A program made the position numbers and the translations under genes. From Phenylobacterium sp. LH3H17 (GTDB taxonomy: Bacteria; Pseudomonadota; Alphaproteobacteria; Caulobacterales; Caulobacteraceae): DNA of 64,000 nucleotides. How positions within the stretch are numbered: position 1 is the stretch's first letter; every line of letters starts with the position of its first letter. The notes below the pieces were generated by a model. It was not told where the DNA came from and did no database searches. It saw only the letters and a list, made by a program, of their open reading frames with translations. Below, in pieces: positions 1-8,694 of the stretch. The DNA is taken from contig NZ_CP101283.1 of assembly GCF_024298925.1 (NCBI RefSeq), forward strand, positions 2,237,001 to 2,301,000, read 5' to 3'.

Positions 1-510
1 GATGACCGCGTCGGTGACCACGCCCTTGCCGTAGTCGGAGATCAACACCACGCCCACGTCCTTGGCCACGTCGCGGATCGTGCGCAGCAGCCGTTGCTCC
101 ACGTCGCCGGTCGCCGGCCCGCTGGTCTCCATATCGACGCGCAAGAGCTGTTGGCCCCCGGAGACGAAGCGGGTCTTGAGTGTTGTGGGACGGCCGGCGT
201 CGGTGACGACGAAGCCCTCGACCCCCGGCTCGGCCTCGATCAGGCGCAGGGCTTCATGGCCCTCGGCGTCGCCGCCGATCAGGCCGATCAACCGCACGTC
301 GCCGCCCAGGGCCGCGGCGTTGCGGGCCACGTTGCCGGCCGCGCCCAGCATGACCAGCTCGCGCTGTCGGGCCAGCACCGGAATCGGGGCCTCGGGCGAG
401 ACGCGGGTCACCTCGCCATAGACGAAGCGATCGACCATCAGGTCGCCGACGCAGGCGATGCGCGCGCCCCGCAGGGCGGCGAGGATTTGCTGTAGGGTCG
501 AGAGGTCCAT
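1..510 (-). CDS. rfaE1: D-glycero-beta-D-manno-heptose-7-phosphate kinase (RfaE1/HldE kinase domain), partial
   Basis: Read on the minus strand from the ATG at 510; the gene runs off the left edge, so only about 170 N-terminal residues are present. The translation shows the PfkB/ribokinase fold start (CVGDLMVDRFVYGEV near residue 20), the LGAAGNVARNAAALGG sugar-binding segment and VVLISDYGKGVVT at the cut end, all typical of heptose-7-phosphate kinases. In this family the enzyme phosphorylates C1 of heptose-7-phosphate on the way to ADP-heptose for the LPS inner core. It starts 9 bases after the kdsA stop on the same strand, so the two LPS genes are probably cotranscribed. Whether a C-terminal adenylyltransferase domain follows, as in HldE, cannot be seen. 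Confidence 0.85.
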   Translation of the reverse strand, partial: MDLSTLQQILAALRGARIACVGDLMVDRFVYGEVTRVSPEAPIPVLARQRELVMLGAAGNVARNAAALGGDVRLIGLIGGDAEGHEALRLIEAEPGVEGFVVTDAGRPTTLKTRFVSGGQQLLRVDMETSGPATGDVEQRLLRTIRDVAKDVGVVLISDYGKGVVTDAVI

Positions 511-519
511 GACGCGAGC

Positions 520-1377
520 CTAGCCTGTTTGCCGCACAGCCGCATGGACGGCCTTCAGAGTGGCCAGCAGGTCGTGGGCTCCAGCCAGCGGCAGGCAGCT
601 TGGGCCGTCGCAGAGCGCCTTGTCTGGGTCATGGTGGAACTCCAGGAACACGCCATTGGCGCCCGCGGCCACCGCCGCCTTGGCCAGGATCGGCACCCCC
701 TCACGACGGCCGCCCGTGGACGCGCCGTTGGAGCGCGGATTGGCTCCGGGAAGCTGTACGGCATGGGTTGCGTCGATGGTCACCGGCGCGCCCAGGTTCT
801 GCATCTCCTGGATGCCCAGCATGTCGACCACCAGGTTGTTGTAGCCGAAGGAGACCCCGCGCTCGCACAGGATGGTCATGTCGATCTCCACGGCCTCCTT
901 GATCTTGTCGAGGATGTTGCGGCAGTCCCAAGGCGCCAGGAACTGGCCTTTCTTGACGTGGAGCAGGCCGCCGGCCGCCTTGGTGGCCTGGGCGGTAGCG
1001 ATCACCAGGTCGGTCTGGCGGCAGAGGAAGGCCGGAATCTGCACCAGGTCGGCGACCGCCGCGACATGTTCGGCCTGGTCGATCTCGTGCAGGTCGGTGC
1101 AGATAGGCACGTCGAACTCGGCCTTGATGGTTCGCAGGACCTCCAGCCCCTTCTCGATCCCAGGGCCGCGATAGCTGTGGATCGACGAGCGGTTGGCCTT
1201 GTCGAAGCTGGCCTTGAACACATAAGGCAGGCCCAGGTCGGCTGCGACCGCCTTCAGGTGGCGCGCCGCGTCGCGCGCGAGCTCCAAGTCCTCGAGGACG
1301 TTCAGGCCCGCGATCACCACGAGGGGCTGATCGTCGCCGATGGCGATGCCCCAACGGTTCAGGTTCAGTACGGCCAT
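520..1377 (-). CDS. kdsA: 3-deoxy-8-phosphooctulonate synthase (Kdo-8-P synthase)
   Basis: 285 aa from the ATG at 1377, which has a GGGG stretch about 6 bases upstream; an in-frame GTG lies two codons earlier. The protein carries the KdsA hallmarks FKASFDKANRSS, GPGIEKGL, TDLHE, PAFLCRQTDL, NVKKGQFL-like (HVKKGQFLAPWD) and FLEFHHDPDKALCDGPS. KdsA condenses phosphoenolpyruvate with D-arabinose-5-phosphate to give Kdo-8-phosphate, the first committed step to the Kdo of lipid A-core. Length fits the family (about 280 aa). It heads a minus-strand pair with the heptose kinase gene. Confidence 0.96.
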   Translation of the reverse strand: MAVLNLNRWGIAIGDDQPLVVIAGLNVLEDLELARDAARHLKAVAADLGLPYVFKASFDKANRSSIHSYRGPGIEKGLEVLRTIKAEFDVPICTDLHEIDQAEHVAAVADLVQIPAFLCRQTDLVIATAQATKAAGGLLHVKKGQFLAPWDCRNILDKIKEAVEIDMTILCERGVSFGYNNLVVDMLGIQEMQNLGAPVTIDATHAVQLPGANPRSNGASTGGRREGVPILAKAAVAAGANGVFLEFHHDPDKALCDGPSCLPLAGAHDLLATLKAVHAAVRQTG

Positions 1378-1557
1378 AGGCACCCCGAAGCTTCTGTCGG
1401 TGGCCTAAGTGGCGCGCGCCCCGTCGCTTCACAAGCGCGAAAACGTCGCCACATGCATCCTGCTGCACCTACGCACCGTAGCTCCGCGTGGCGGGCCCGG
1501 ACTCGCCTGTCAGAAAAAAGCGGTGTTATGCTTGTGTCGAAATCGAGGGTTGCGACC

Positions 1558-2814
1558 ATGAGCTTGGCGCATCAACCGAGTTTGGCGGCGATCGCCGCTT
1601 CCCCGCGCGCCTTCGGACGCTTGCCGGAACTCGCGGGCGCGCCTGCCGCATTCCGCTTCGCCGCCCGCCTGATGGCCCGCGGCTGGCTGATCGGCGACCT
1701 GACCTTCGTCATGCCTTCCGGCCGCGAGCTGCGCCTGCAGGGCGCCGAGCCCGGGGTCGCCGCGCGCATCATTATCCGCGATTTCCGCTTCATGCGCCGG
1801 GTGTTGGCCGCCGGCGACATCGGCTTCGCCGAGGGCTACATGGCCGGAGAGTGGGAAACCCCCGACCTGGCGGCGGTGTTGACGGCCGTCAGCCTCAACT
1901 TCGACCGGCTGACCCAGGTCTTCACCGGCAACCCGGTCTTCCGGTTCGCCAACCTCCTTGGCCACGCGCTAAATTCCAACACCCGCAAGGGCTCGCGCAA
2001 GAACATCCACGCCCACTACGACCTGGGTAACGCCTTCTATTCCCGGTGGCTGGACCCCACCATGACCTACTCCTCGGCCCGCTACGAGCACGCGGGCCAG
2101 TCGCTCGAACAGGCCCAGACCCACAAATATCGCGAACTGGCCAGCGCGATGGACCTGCGGGCCGGTCACGAGGTCCTGGAGATCGGCTGCGGTTGGGGCG
2201 GGTTCGCCGAGTTCGCGGCCAGGGAGGTCGGCGCCAAGGTCACCGGGATCACCATCTCCACCGAACAGTACGACTTCGCCAGGCGTCGAATTTTCGAACA
2301 AGGCCTGAACGAAAGGGCGGAAATTCGCATGATCGACTATCGCGACGTGGAGGGGACCTACGACCGTGTGGCTTCCATCGAGATGTTCGAGGCGGTCGGC
2401 GAGCGCTATTGGCCAACCTATTTCGGCAAGATCCGCGACGTCTTGGCCCCGGGCGGCCGCGCCGGCCTGCAGATCATCACCATCCACGACGAGATCTTCG
2501 AGCACTACCGGCGACACGCCGACTTCATCCAGAAATACATCTTCCCGGGCGGGATGCTGCCGTCGGAGGAGCGGCTCAGGTCGCAGACCGATCGCGCGGG
2601 CCTGGCCTGGACCGGCGTCACCCGTTTCGGCCAGGACTATGCCGACACCCTGGCCGACTGGTGCGAACGCTTTGACAGAGCCTGGGGCGACATCTGCCGG
2701 CTGGGCTTCGACGAACGATTCCGCCGGCTCTGGCGGTTCTATCTGAGCTATTGCGAGGCCGGATTCCGCACCGGCCGGACCAATGTCGTGCAGCTCGGTC
2801 TGGTCAAAGCTTGA
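1558..2814 (+). CDS. cfa: Cyclopropane-fatty-acyl-phospholipid synthase (SAM-dependent)
   Basis: 418 aa from the ATG at 1558, chosen because GAGGG lies 8 bases upstream; an alternative ATG at 1528 has a poor site, and the open frame further upstream is only antisense to kdsA. After an N-terminal domain of about 140 residues comes a class I methyltransferase core: HYDLGNAFYSRWLD, MTYSSARY, VLEIGCGWGGFAEFAA (SAM-binding loop), and SIEMFEAVGERYW. These are the conserved blocks of Cfa/CFAS enzymes that add a methylene bridge to unsaturated acyl chains of membrane phospholipids. It is divergent from kdsA, with 180 bases between the starts. Confidence 0.93.
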   Translation: MSLAHQPSLAAIAASPRAFGRLPELAGAPAAFRFAARLMARGWLIGDLTFVMPSGRELRLQGAEPGVAARIIIRDFRFMRRVLAAGDIGFAEGYMAGEWETPDLAAVLTAVSLNFDRLTQVFTGNPVFRFANLLGHALNSNTRKGSRKNIHAHYDLGNAFYSRWLDPTMTYSSARYEHAGQSLEQAQTHKYRELASAMDLRAGHEVLEIGCGWGGFAEFAAREVGAKVTGITISTEQYDFARRRIFEQGLNERAEIRMIDYRDVEGTYDRVASIEMFEAVGERYWPTYFGKIRDVLAPGGRAGLQIITIHDEIFEHYRRHADFIQKYIFPGGMLPSEERLRSQTDRAGLAWTGVTRFGQDYADTLADWCERFDRAWGDICRLGFDERFRRLWRFYLSYCEAGFRTGRTNVVQLGLVKA

Positions 2815-2858
2815 ACGCCCCCTGTTCGGAGGCGCTCCCGGCACTTAAGTAGCGCTCC

Positions 2859-3857
2859 ATGACTGTCGCACCCAGCGTCGTGGACGCCATCGGAAACACG
2901 CCCCTGATCCGTCTGCGCCGCGCGAGCGAGGCCACGGGCTGCGAGATCCTCGGCAAGGCCGAGTTCATGAACCCCGGCGCGTCGGTCAAGGACCGCGCGG
3001 CGCTCTACATCGTGCGCGACGCCGAGCGCCGCGGCCTGTTGCGCCCTGGCGGCCGCATCGTCGAGGGCACGGCCGGCAATACCGGGATCGGCCTGGCCAT
3101 GGTCGGCGCGGCTCTGGGCTACCGGACCACAATCGTCATCCCCCGCACCCAGAGCCAGGAGAAGAAGGACGCCATTCGCCTGCTGGGCGCCGAGCTGGTG
3201 GAGGTGGACGCCGTCCCCTATTCCAATCCCGACAACTATGTCCGCTATTCGGGCCGCCTGGCCGAGGCGCTCGACGCCCAGGAACCCAACGGCGCGTTCT
3301 GGGCCAATCAGTTCGACAATGTCGCCAACCGCCAGGCCCATGTCGAGACCACGGGGCCGGAGATCTGGGCGCAGACGGACGGCAAGGTGGACGCTTTCAT
3401 CTGCGCCGTCGGCTCGGGTGGCACCCTGGCCGGGGTCGCCGAGGCGCTGCGCGCGCGCAGGCCCGACGTCGCCATCGGACTGGCCGATCCGTACGGCGCG
3501 TCCCTCTACAGCTGGTACGCGGACGGCGTATTGAAGGCCGAGGGAAGCTCGATCAGCGAGGGCATCGGCCAGGGCCGGATCACCGCCAACCTTGAGGGTC
3601 TGACCATCGACCGCCCCTATCGCATCGACGACCACGAGATGCTGCACGTCATCTATGACCTGGCCGAGCATGAGGGTCTGGTGATGGGCGGCTCCACCGG
3701 CATCAATGTCGCCGGCGCCATCCGGATGGCCAAGGATCTCGGTCCGGGCCACACCATCGTGACCGTGCTCTGCGACCAGGGCTCCCGCTACCAGAGCAAG
3801 ATCTTCAATCCCGCGTTCCTGGCGGAGCGCGGCCTTCCGATTCCGGGATGGCTGTGA
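2859..3857 (+). CDS. cysK: Cysteine synthase A-type PLP enzyme
   Basis: 332 aa. Fold type II PLP enzyme with the Schiff-base lysine K44 in MNPGASVKDRAA, the substrate loop EGTAGNTGIG and the phosphate-binding VGSGGTLAG. The family makes cysteine from O-acetylserine and sulfide. Close relatives in alphaproteobacteria are annotated as cysteine synthase A, though length and some loop sequences also resemble cystathionine beta-synthase-like members, so substrate choice is inferred. It follows cfa by 44 bases and overlaps the sulfurtransferase gene by one base (TGATG), suggesting translational coupling and a shared role in sulfur metabolism. Confidence 0.88.
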   Translation: MTVAPSVVDAIGNTPLIRLRRASEATGCEILGKAEFMNPGASVKDRAALYIVRDAERRGLLRPGGRIVEGTAGNTGIGLAMVGAALGYRTTIVIPRTQSQEKKDAIRLLGAELVEVDAVPYSNPDNYVRYSGRLAEALDAQEPNGAFWANQFDNVANRQAHVETTGPEIWAQTDGKVDAFICAVGSGGTLAGVAEALRARRPDVAIGLADPYGASLYSWYADGVLKAEGSSISEGIGQGRITANLEGLTIDRPYRIDDHEMLHVIYDLAEHEGLVMGGSTGINVAGAIRMAKDLGPGHTIVTVLCDQGSRYQSKIFNPAFLAERGLPIPGWL

Positions 3858-4696
3858 TGGATCCCCTCGTCTCCACGGAATGGCTGGCCCAGCGGCTGGG
3901 CGCTCCCGACCTGCGCGTCGTCGACGGCAGCTGGTTCATGCCGGCCGAGGCTCGCTCCGGCCGCGAGGAGTACCGGCAGGTCCACATCCCGGGCGCGGTG
4001 TTCTTCGATATCGACGCCATCGCCGACCGCACGACCGACCTGCCGCACATGCTGCCGACGCCGGAGGCCTTCGCCCACGCCGTGGGCGCGCTCGGTCTGT
4101 CGCGGGATGTCGACATCGTCGTCTATGACAGCCTCGGCATCCGCGCCGCCGCCCGCGTCTGGTGGAGCCTGCGGGCCATGGGCTTCACCCGTGTCTTCGT
4201 CCTGGACGGCGGTCTGAAGAAGTGGCTCTCCGAGGCCCGGCACGTGGAGACCGGCGAAGTCCATCCTCGCGCCGCCCAGGTCGCGCCGGCCTTCGACCCC
4301 GGCCTAGTCCGCTGTTCCGACGACGTGCGCGGCCTGCTGGACTCCCAGGACGCTCGTCTGGTGGACGCGCGCAGCGCCGCGCGCTTCGCGGGCGACGCGC
4401 CTGAACCCCGCGCGGGCCTGAAGTCGGGCCACATGCCGGGCGCCGCCAATGTACCTTTCGACCAGGTCATCGGTTCCGACGGGACCTTGCGCTCCGCCGA
4501 TGAATTGACCGCCATCTTCCAGGCCGCCGGTGTCGATCTGGCCAAGCCTATCGTCACCACCTGCGGCTCCGGCGTCACCGCCTCGGTCCTGGCGCTGGCG
4601 CTGGCGCGGCTTGGACGAGATCGCACTGCTGTCTATGACGGCTCCTGGGCCGAATGGGGCGCCCTGGCGGACGCGCCGATCGTCACCGGTCCCTAG
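3857..4696 (+). CDS. sseA: 3-mercaptopyruvate sulfurtransferase (tandem rhodanese)
   Basis: 279 aa from the ATG at 3857, which overlaps the cysK stop; an in-frame ATG at 3848 is possible. Two rhodanese modules are visible: an inactive N-terminal one (HIPGAVFFDIDAIADRTTDLPHMLP) and a catalytic C-terminal one with VDARSAARF, SGHMPGAANVPF and the active-site loop CGSGVTAS. The CGSG(V/T)T loop is the signature of mercaptopyruvate sulfurtransferases, which transfer sulfur from 3-mercaptopyruvate to thiol acceptors. Pairing with cysK points to cysteine turnover or sulfide handling. Confidence 0.92.
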   Translation: MDPLVSTEWLAQRLGAPDLRVVDGSWFMPAEARSGREEYRQVHIPGAVFFDIDAIADRTTDLPHMLPTPEAFAHAVGALGLSRDVDIVVYDSLGIRAAARVWWSLRAMGFTRVFVLDGGLKKWLSEARHVETGEVHPRAAQVAPAFDPGLVRCSDDVRGLLDSQDARLVDARSAARFAGDAPEPRAGLKSGHMPGAANVPFDQVIGSDGTLRSADELTAIFQAAGVDLAKPIVTTCGSGVTASVLALALARLGRDRTAVYDGSWAEWGALADAPIVTGP

Positions 4697-4705
4697 CGGA
4701 CCTGG

Positions 4706-5803
4706 TTATCGGATAGGGGGCGCGTAAAGCAGTCCCGGCTGGGCGGCGTTCCACAGGGCGTTGTGGCCGCGCTCGAGCCGCAGGCCCGAGTCAGGCCCGA
4801 CATTGCGCGCGAACACCTCGTCATAGGCTCCCACCTGGACGATGGCCTGATAGGCCCAGTCCTGCGGCAGCCCCAGCATGGGGCCGAAGGCGTCCTGCGC
4901 CCCCAACAGTCGGCGAACCCGAACGTCGGTCGAGGTCTTCAGAGCCTCGGGCGCGCTCTTGGAATCGATCCCGTATTCCTCGGCCAGGATCACGGCGTAG
5001 ACCGTCCAGCGGACGATGTCGGTCCAGACCGGATCGTCCTGCCGCACGACGGGGCCCAGCGGCTCCTTCGAGATCACCGTCGGCAGGATCACATGCGCAC
5101 CGGGGCTGTTCATCACCGAGCGCGCGGAGGCCAGCGCCGCCACGTCGGCGCTGAAGGCGTCGCACTTCTCGGCCTGGTAGGCAGTGCGGGCGTCGGCTTC
5201 GGACGACACCACGACCGGAGTGTATTTCAGCCCCCGCGCCCGGAAATAGTCGGCGAGATTGGCCTCGCTGGCCGTGCCGGACTGGACGCAGATGCGCGCG
5301 CCGGTCAACTCGTCGGCGCTGGAGAGCGAAAGCGCCTTGGGGACCATGAACCCCTGGCCGTCATAATAGGTGATGGCTGGGAAATCCAAGCCCAGACTGG
5401 TGTCGCGGGCGAAGGTCCAGGAGGTGTTGCGCGACAGGATGTCGATCTGGCCGCCCTGCAGGGCCGAGAACCTGTCCTGGGCCGTGACGGCCAAATAGCG
5501 CACCGCCTTGGCGTCGCCCAGGGTCGCGGCGGCCACCGCCCGGCAGGTGTCGACGTCGAAGCCGCGCCAGGTTCCCCGGTCGTCGCGGAAGGCGAAGCCC
5601 GAGAGGCCGGGATGGACCCCACAGTTGAGGTAGCCCCGCGTCTTGATCGCCGCCAGGGTCGGGCTGGGCTTGGCCTTGTAGGCAGGCGCGGGCCCGGGCG
5701 CCTTGGGGGCCGGCGCGGCGGGCGTGGGCGCCTTCTGGACGCCCTCACCGCAGCCGGCGAGGACAAACATAGACCCAACCGCCGCCGCGAGGCGCTTCCA
5801 CAT
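4706..5803 (-). CDS. Amino acid ABC transporter substrate-binding lipoprotein (AapJ-like)
   Basis: 365 aa from the ATG at 5803, which has AAGGAG 7 bases upstream. A signal peptide ends in a lipobox (FVLAGC, Cys about residue 18), followed by an Ala/Pro-rich linker and a periplasmic binding domain. The segments NCGVHPGLSGFAF, GFDVDTCRAVAAA, QGGQIDILSRNTSWT and YYDGQGFMVP match the AapJ branch of general L-amino-acid-binding proteins. No permease or ATPase genes are adjacent, so this is an orphan binding protein; a role as a sensor partner or with a distant transporter is possible. It is divergent from metC. Confidence 0.85.
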   Translation of the reverse strand: MWKRLAAAVGSMFVLAGCGEGVQKAPTPAAPAPKAPGPAPAYKAKPSPTLAAIKTRGYLNCGVHPGLSGFAFRDDRGTWRGFDVDTCRAVAAATLGDAKAVRYLAVTAQDRFSALQGGQIDILSRNTSWTFARDTSLGLDFPAITYYDGQGFMVPKALSLSSADELTGARICVQSGTASEANLADYFRARGLKYTPVVVSSEADARTAYQAEKCDAFSADVAALASARSVMNSPGAHVILPTVISKEPLGPVVRQDDPVWTDIVRWTVYAVILAEEYGIDSKSAPEALKTSTDVRVRRLLGAQDAFGPMLGLPQDWAYQAIVQVGAYDEVFARNVGPDSGLRLERGHNALWNAAQPGLLYAPPIR

Positions 5804-5888
5804 GCCGCGCTCCTTGATTGCCAAGCCCGCGGAGGCTCTAAGTGCGAGGCTGATTTTGGCTCCTGTTCGTTCCGACGCGTCAACCCGC

Positions 5889-7052
5889 ATGGCTGAAGAA
5901 ACCCGACTGATCCGCGCCGGCGCCACGCCCGCAAGGCTGGCCAAGACCGTGGGGCCGCCCATCCAGAAGGGCTCCACCGTCCTGCTGCCGAACGCGCGGG
6001 CTCTCTATGACGACGACGCCTTCGTCACCTATGGCCGCGCGGGGCTGGCGGCCCATGAGAGCCTGAAATCGGCCCTGGCCGAGATGGAAGGCGCCGCGGC
6101 GGTCGAGCTCTATCCCTCGGGGCTGGCGGCCTTCACCGGCGCCATGCTCGCGGTGCTGAAGGCCGGCGACGAGGTCCTGGTCACCGACAACATCTACAAG
6201 CCCAGCCGCCGGTTCTGCGACCAGGTGCTGGCGAGATATGGCGTCGGGGTCCGCTATTTCGATCCGCGGACCTCGCCAGAAGACCTGCTGGCCATGGCGA
6301 CCGACGCCACCCGCCTCATCGCCCTGGAGTCGCCAGGCTCGCTCACCTTCGAGATGCAGGATGTGGCCGCCATCGCGCGCCTGGCCAAGGCCCGAGGGAT
6401 CCTGACCCTGGCGGACAACACCTGGGGCGCGGGCTTCCTCTACAAGCCCCTGGCGCATGGCGTCGATATCAGCGTCCAGGCGCTCACCAAGTATGTCGGC
6501 GGCCATTCCGACGTCTTCATGGGATCGGCCGCGGTGGCGGACAAGAAGCTCGCCCACCAGCTCGAGGACGGGGTGCACAACATGGGCTGGGCGGTCTCAC
6601 CGGAGGACGCCTACCAGATGCTGCGCGGCCTGCGGACCCTTCCCGTCCGCCTGGAACAGCAAGGTGGCGCGGCCCTCCGCATCGCCGCCTGGCTGGAGCA
6701 GCAGCCGGAAGTGGTCGAGGTCATCCACCCCGCCCTGCCCGGAGCGCGCGACCACGACCTCTGGAAGCGCGACTACAAGGGCGCCTGCGGTCTGTTCGCC
6801 TTCGTCCTGCAGCCCGCCCCCGAGGCGGCGGTCAACGCCTTCCTCGACGCCCTCAAGCTCTTCGGCCTGGGCTTCTCATGGGGCGGCTTCGAAAGCCTGG
6901 CCATCTCGTGCGATCCGCAGCTCGGTAAGCGCAAGTCGGCCCCGAAGTTCGCCGGCCCGCTCATGCGCTTGCATATCGGCCTGGAGCATCCCGACGACCT
7001 GATGGCGGACCTGCGCAATGGGTTCGCGGCCTTCAACGCCGCGCTCCAGTAG
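5889..7052 (+). CDS. metC: Cystathionine beta-lyase
   Basis: 387 aa from the ATG at 5889. Cys/Met metabolism PLP-enzyme family: RAGLAAHESLKSALAEMEG, LYPSGLAAF, TLADNTWGAG and the lysine in LTKYVGGHSDVFMG. The YPSG and NTWG variants are typical of bacterial MetC, which cleaves cystathionine to homocysteine, ammonia and pyruvate. Length matches the family. Together with cysK and sseA it gives this stretch a sulfur amino acid theme, but it is transcribed separately, divergent from the binding-protein gene. No SAM-II riboswitch sequence is visible in the 85-base leader region. Confidence 0.93.
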   Translation: MAEETRLIRAGATPARLAKTVGPPIQKGSTVLLPNARALYDDDAFVTYGRAGLAAHESLKSALAEMEGAAAVELYPSGLAAFTGAMLAVLKAGDEVLVTDNIYKPSRRFCDQVLARYGVGVRYFDPRTSPEDLLAMATDATRLIALESPGSLTFEMQDVAAIARLAKARGILTLADNTWGAGFLYKPLAHGVDISVQALTKYVGGHSDVFMGSAAVADKKLAHQLEDGVHNMGWAVSPEDAYQMLRGLRTLPVRLEQQGGAALRIAAWLEQQPEVVEVIHPALPGARDHDLWKRDYKGACGLFAFVLQPAPEAAVNAFLDALKLFGLGFSWGGFESLAISCDPQLGKRKSAPKFAGPLMRLHIGLEHPDDLMADLRNGFAAFNAALQ

Positions 7053-7061
7053 AACGTCAAA

Positions 7062-7188
7062 GTCCCCCTCAGTCGGCCCCTCGGCCGCCAGCTCCCCCAG
7101 AGGGGGAGCTCCTAAATCCTCCCCCAGCGCGCAGCGCGGTTTGGGGGAGGTGGCGCGTCGCCCTCTTCGGCGACGTGACGGAGGGGGT
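7062..7188. repeat. Composite intergenic inverted-repeat element
   Basis: Between metC and the convergent M20 peptidase gene lie three consecutive hairpins: AGCTCCCCC/GGGGGAGCT (7090-7110), CCTCCCCC/GGGGGAGG (7118-7150, with a GCGCGC-rich loop) and CGTCGCC/GGCGACG (7156-7175). The outer ends are also roughly complementary: CCCCCTCAGTC at 7064-7074 against GACGGAGGGGG near 7177-7187. The whole 125 bases can fold into one large cruciform-like structure. This resembles REP/BIME-type palindromic repeats; it may also stop transcription from both sides. Confidence 0.7.
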
Positions 7189-7197
7189 TGAAGCCCA

Positions 7198-8511
7198 CTA
7201 CGGCCGCGCCATTCGGCTCATGAACAGGGCCGCACGCTTGGTCTGACGGTCCAGGCTCTTCAGGTCGATGGTCTCTCCGGCCGCGTGCGATCCCTCGCCC
7301 GCCGCGCCGAACCCGATCAGCCCGGGCAACAGATCGCCCACAAAGCCGATGTCGCCGGCCCCGCGCTTCAGCGGGTCGAGCTCGGCCATCGGATCCAGTC
7401 CCAGGTCGCGATTCACCTCGTTGAGCCTGACCAGCAGCTTGCGGGAGCCCTCGGTGGGCGCCATGGCCGGATAGCCGCCCTCGCCGAATTCGATCTGCGC
7501 CTTCGCGCCCGCCAGGGGCTGGTCGACGATGGCCTTCATCTTGGCGCGGATGCTCTCGGTCTGCGCGTTGGAGAGCGTGCGCAGATCGCCCTTGGCCACG
7601 GCCTGGGCGGCGATGATGTTGTTCTTGCCGGTGGCCGCCGCGCCGGTCTCGGCGGCGTTGACCTCGGCGGTCGCGCCGGCCGCCATGAAGCCGACATTGA
7701 AGGTGGCGTTGACCTCGCGGGCTTCGCGCCGGAAGCCGTCGAGGATCCGGGCCAGTTCATAGCCCGCGCCGTATCCCGCCCCATCGCTGAAGACCCCCGA
7801 GGAGTGCCCGGACTTCGCGGTCACCTTGATCGTCCAGTCCGTGGACGAGCGCCGGGCGATCGACGCCATGTCCTTGCCGTCCTCGCGGGCAAGGGCCTCG
7901 AATTCCAGGGCCATGTCGCTCTTCTTCGCCGCTGCGACCAGGTCGGCCCGCGAGACCGAGATCGGCAGTCCCGCCCTTTCCTCGTCGCCGGTGAGCACGA
8001 TGACGATGTCCGCGTCCTTCAGGGCGCCCGCCGCCTGCATGGCGCGCAGGGCTCCGATCATGATCACCAACCCGCCCTTCATGTCGTTGACGCCGGGGCC
8101 TTCGGCGATGTCGCCTCGGCGCACATAGGTCTGGAACGGGCTGTCGGGCTCGAACACCGTGTCGAAGTGGCCGATCAGCAGCATCCGCTTGCCCTTGCCC
8201 GACCCCTTGTGCGTGGCGACGATATGGCCGGCGCGGCCGACCTTCTCCATCGGGACCCAATTCACGTCGAAGCCGACGCCTTTCAACTCGTCCTGCAGGA
8301 TCGCGCCGACCTTGGTGACGCCCGCCAGGTTCAGCGTGCCGCTGTTGATGTTGACCAGTGTTTCCAGCAGGGCCAGGGACCGCGCCTCCTGGGCGGCCGA
8401 GGCGGCGACCAGCTTCCTCTCCTGGGCGGTCAGGCCCGCCGCGGTGGCCGGCGCGGCGGCGAAAAGCATCAGAGCGGCCAGCGCGGCGGCCGTCGATTTA
8501 CGGTTGGTCAC
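7198..8511 (-). CDS. Exported M20 family metallopeptidase (glutamate carboxypeptidase-like)
   Basis: 437 aa from a GTG at 8511, preceded by GGGG about 7 bases upstream and opening directly into a clean Sec signal peptide (VTNRKSTAAALAALMLFAAAPATAAG); longer in-frame starts would put a basic tail before it. M20 zinc-site motifs are visible: GHFDTVFE (His ligand and catalytic Asp), GVNDMKGG (bridging Asp), TGDEERAG (catalytic Glu region) and GEGSHAAGE (His ligand). Relatives remove C-terminal glutamate from peptides or folates; the substrate here is not known. Located in the periplasm by inference. Confidence 0.87.
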   Translation of the reverse strand: MTNRKSTAAALAALMLFAAAPATAAGLTAQERKLVAASAAQEARSLALLETLVNINSGTLNLAGVTKVGAILQDELKGVGFDVNWVPMEKVGRAGHIVATHKGSGKGKRMLLIGHFDTVFEPDSPFQTYVRRGDIAEGPGVNDMKGGLVIMIGALRAMQAAGALKDADIVIVLTGDEERAGLPISVSRADLVAAAKKSDMALEFEALAREDGKDMASIARRSSTDWTIKVTAKSGHSSGVFSDGAGYGAGYELARILDGFRREAREVNATFNVGFMAAGATAEVNAAETGAAATGKNNIIAAQAVAKGDLRTLSNAQTESIRAKMKAIVDQPLAGAKAQIEFGEGGYPAMAPTEGSRKLLVRLNEVNRDLGLDPMAELDPLKRGAGDIGFVGDLLPGLIGFGAAGEGSHAAGETIDLKSLDRQTKRAALFMSRMARP

Positions 8512-8694
8512 GGGAATCCCCCAGGAACTGCGTCTGCGGCGACCTTCCCTGCGCGGAGCGTGGAACTCAAGCGCCATGGCTGGAACCGACGCCGCAGCCC
8601 GCGGATTGGCAAGGCGACAGAGAGGATGCGCCATGACCCGCCTGACAGCTAGACTGTTGGTCCAGGCCGACCACCTCCCGGGAACTCAAACGCC

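Noticed and set aside
529..1557. 761-aa open frame starting at 529 on the plus strand
   Set aside because: The first 340 codons are antisense to kdsA and cross the divergent promoter region; cfa homology begins at 1558 where a ribosome binding site is present.
5804..5888. SAM-II type riboswitch before metC
   Set aside because: The leader is short and lacks the conserved riboswitch core.
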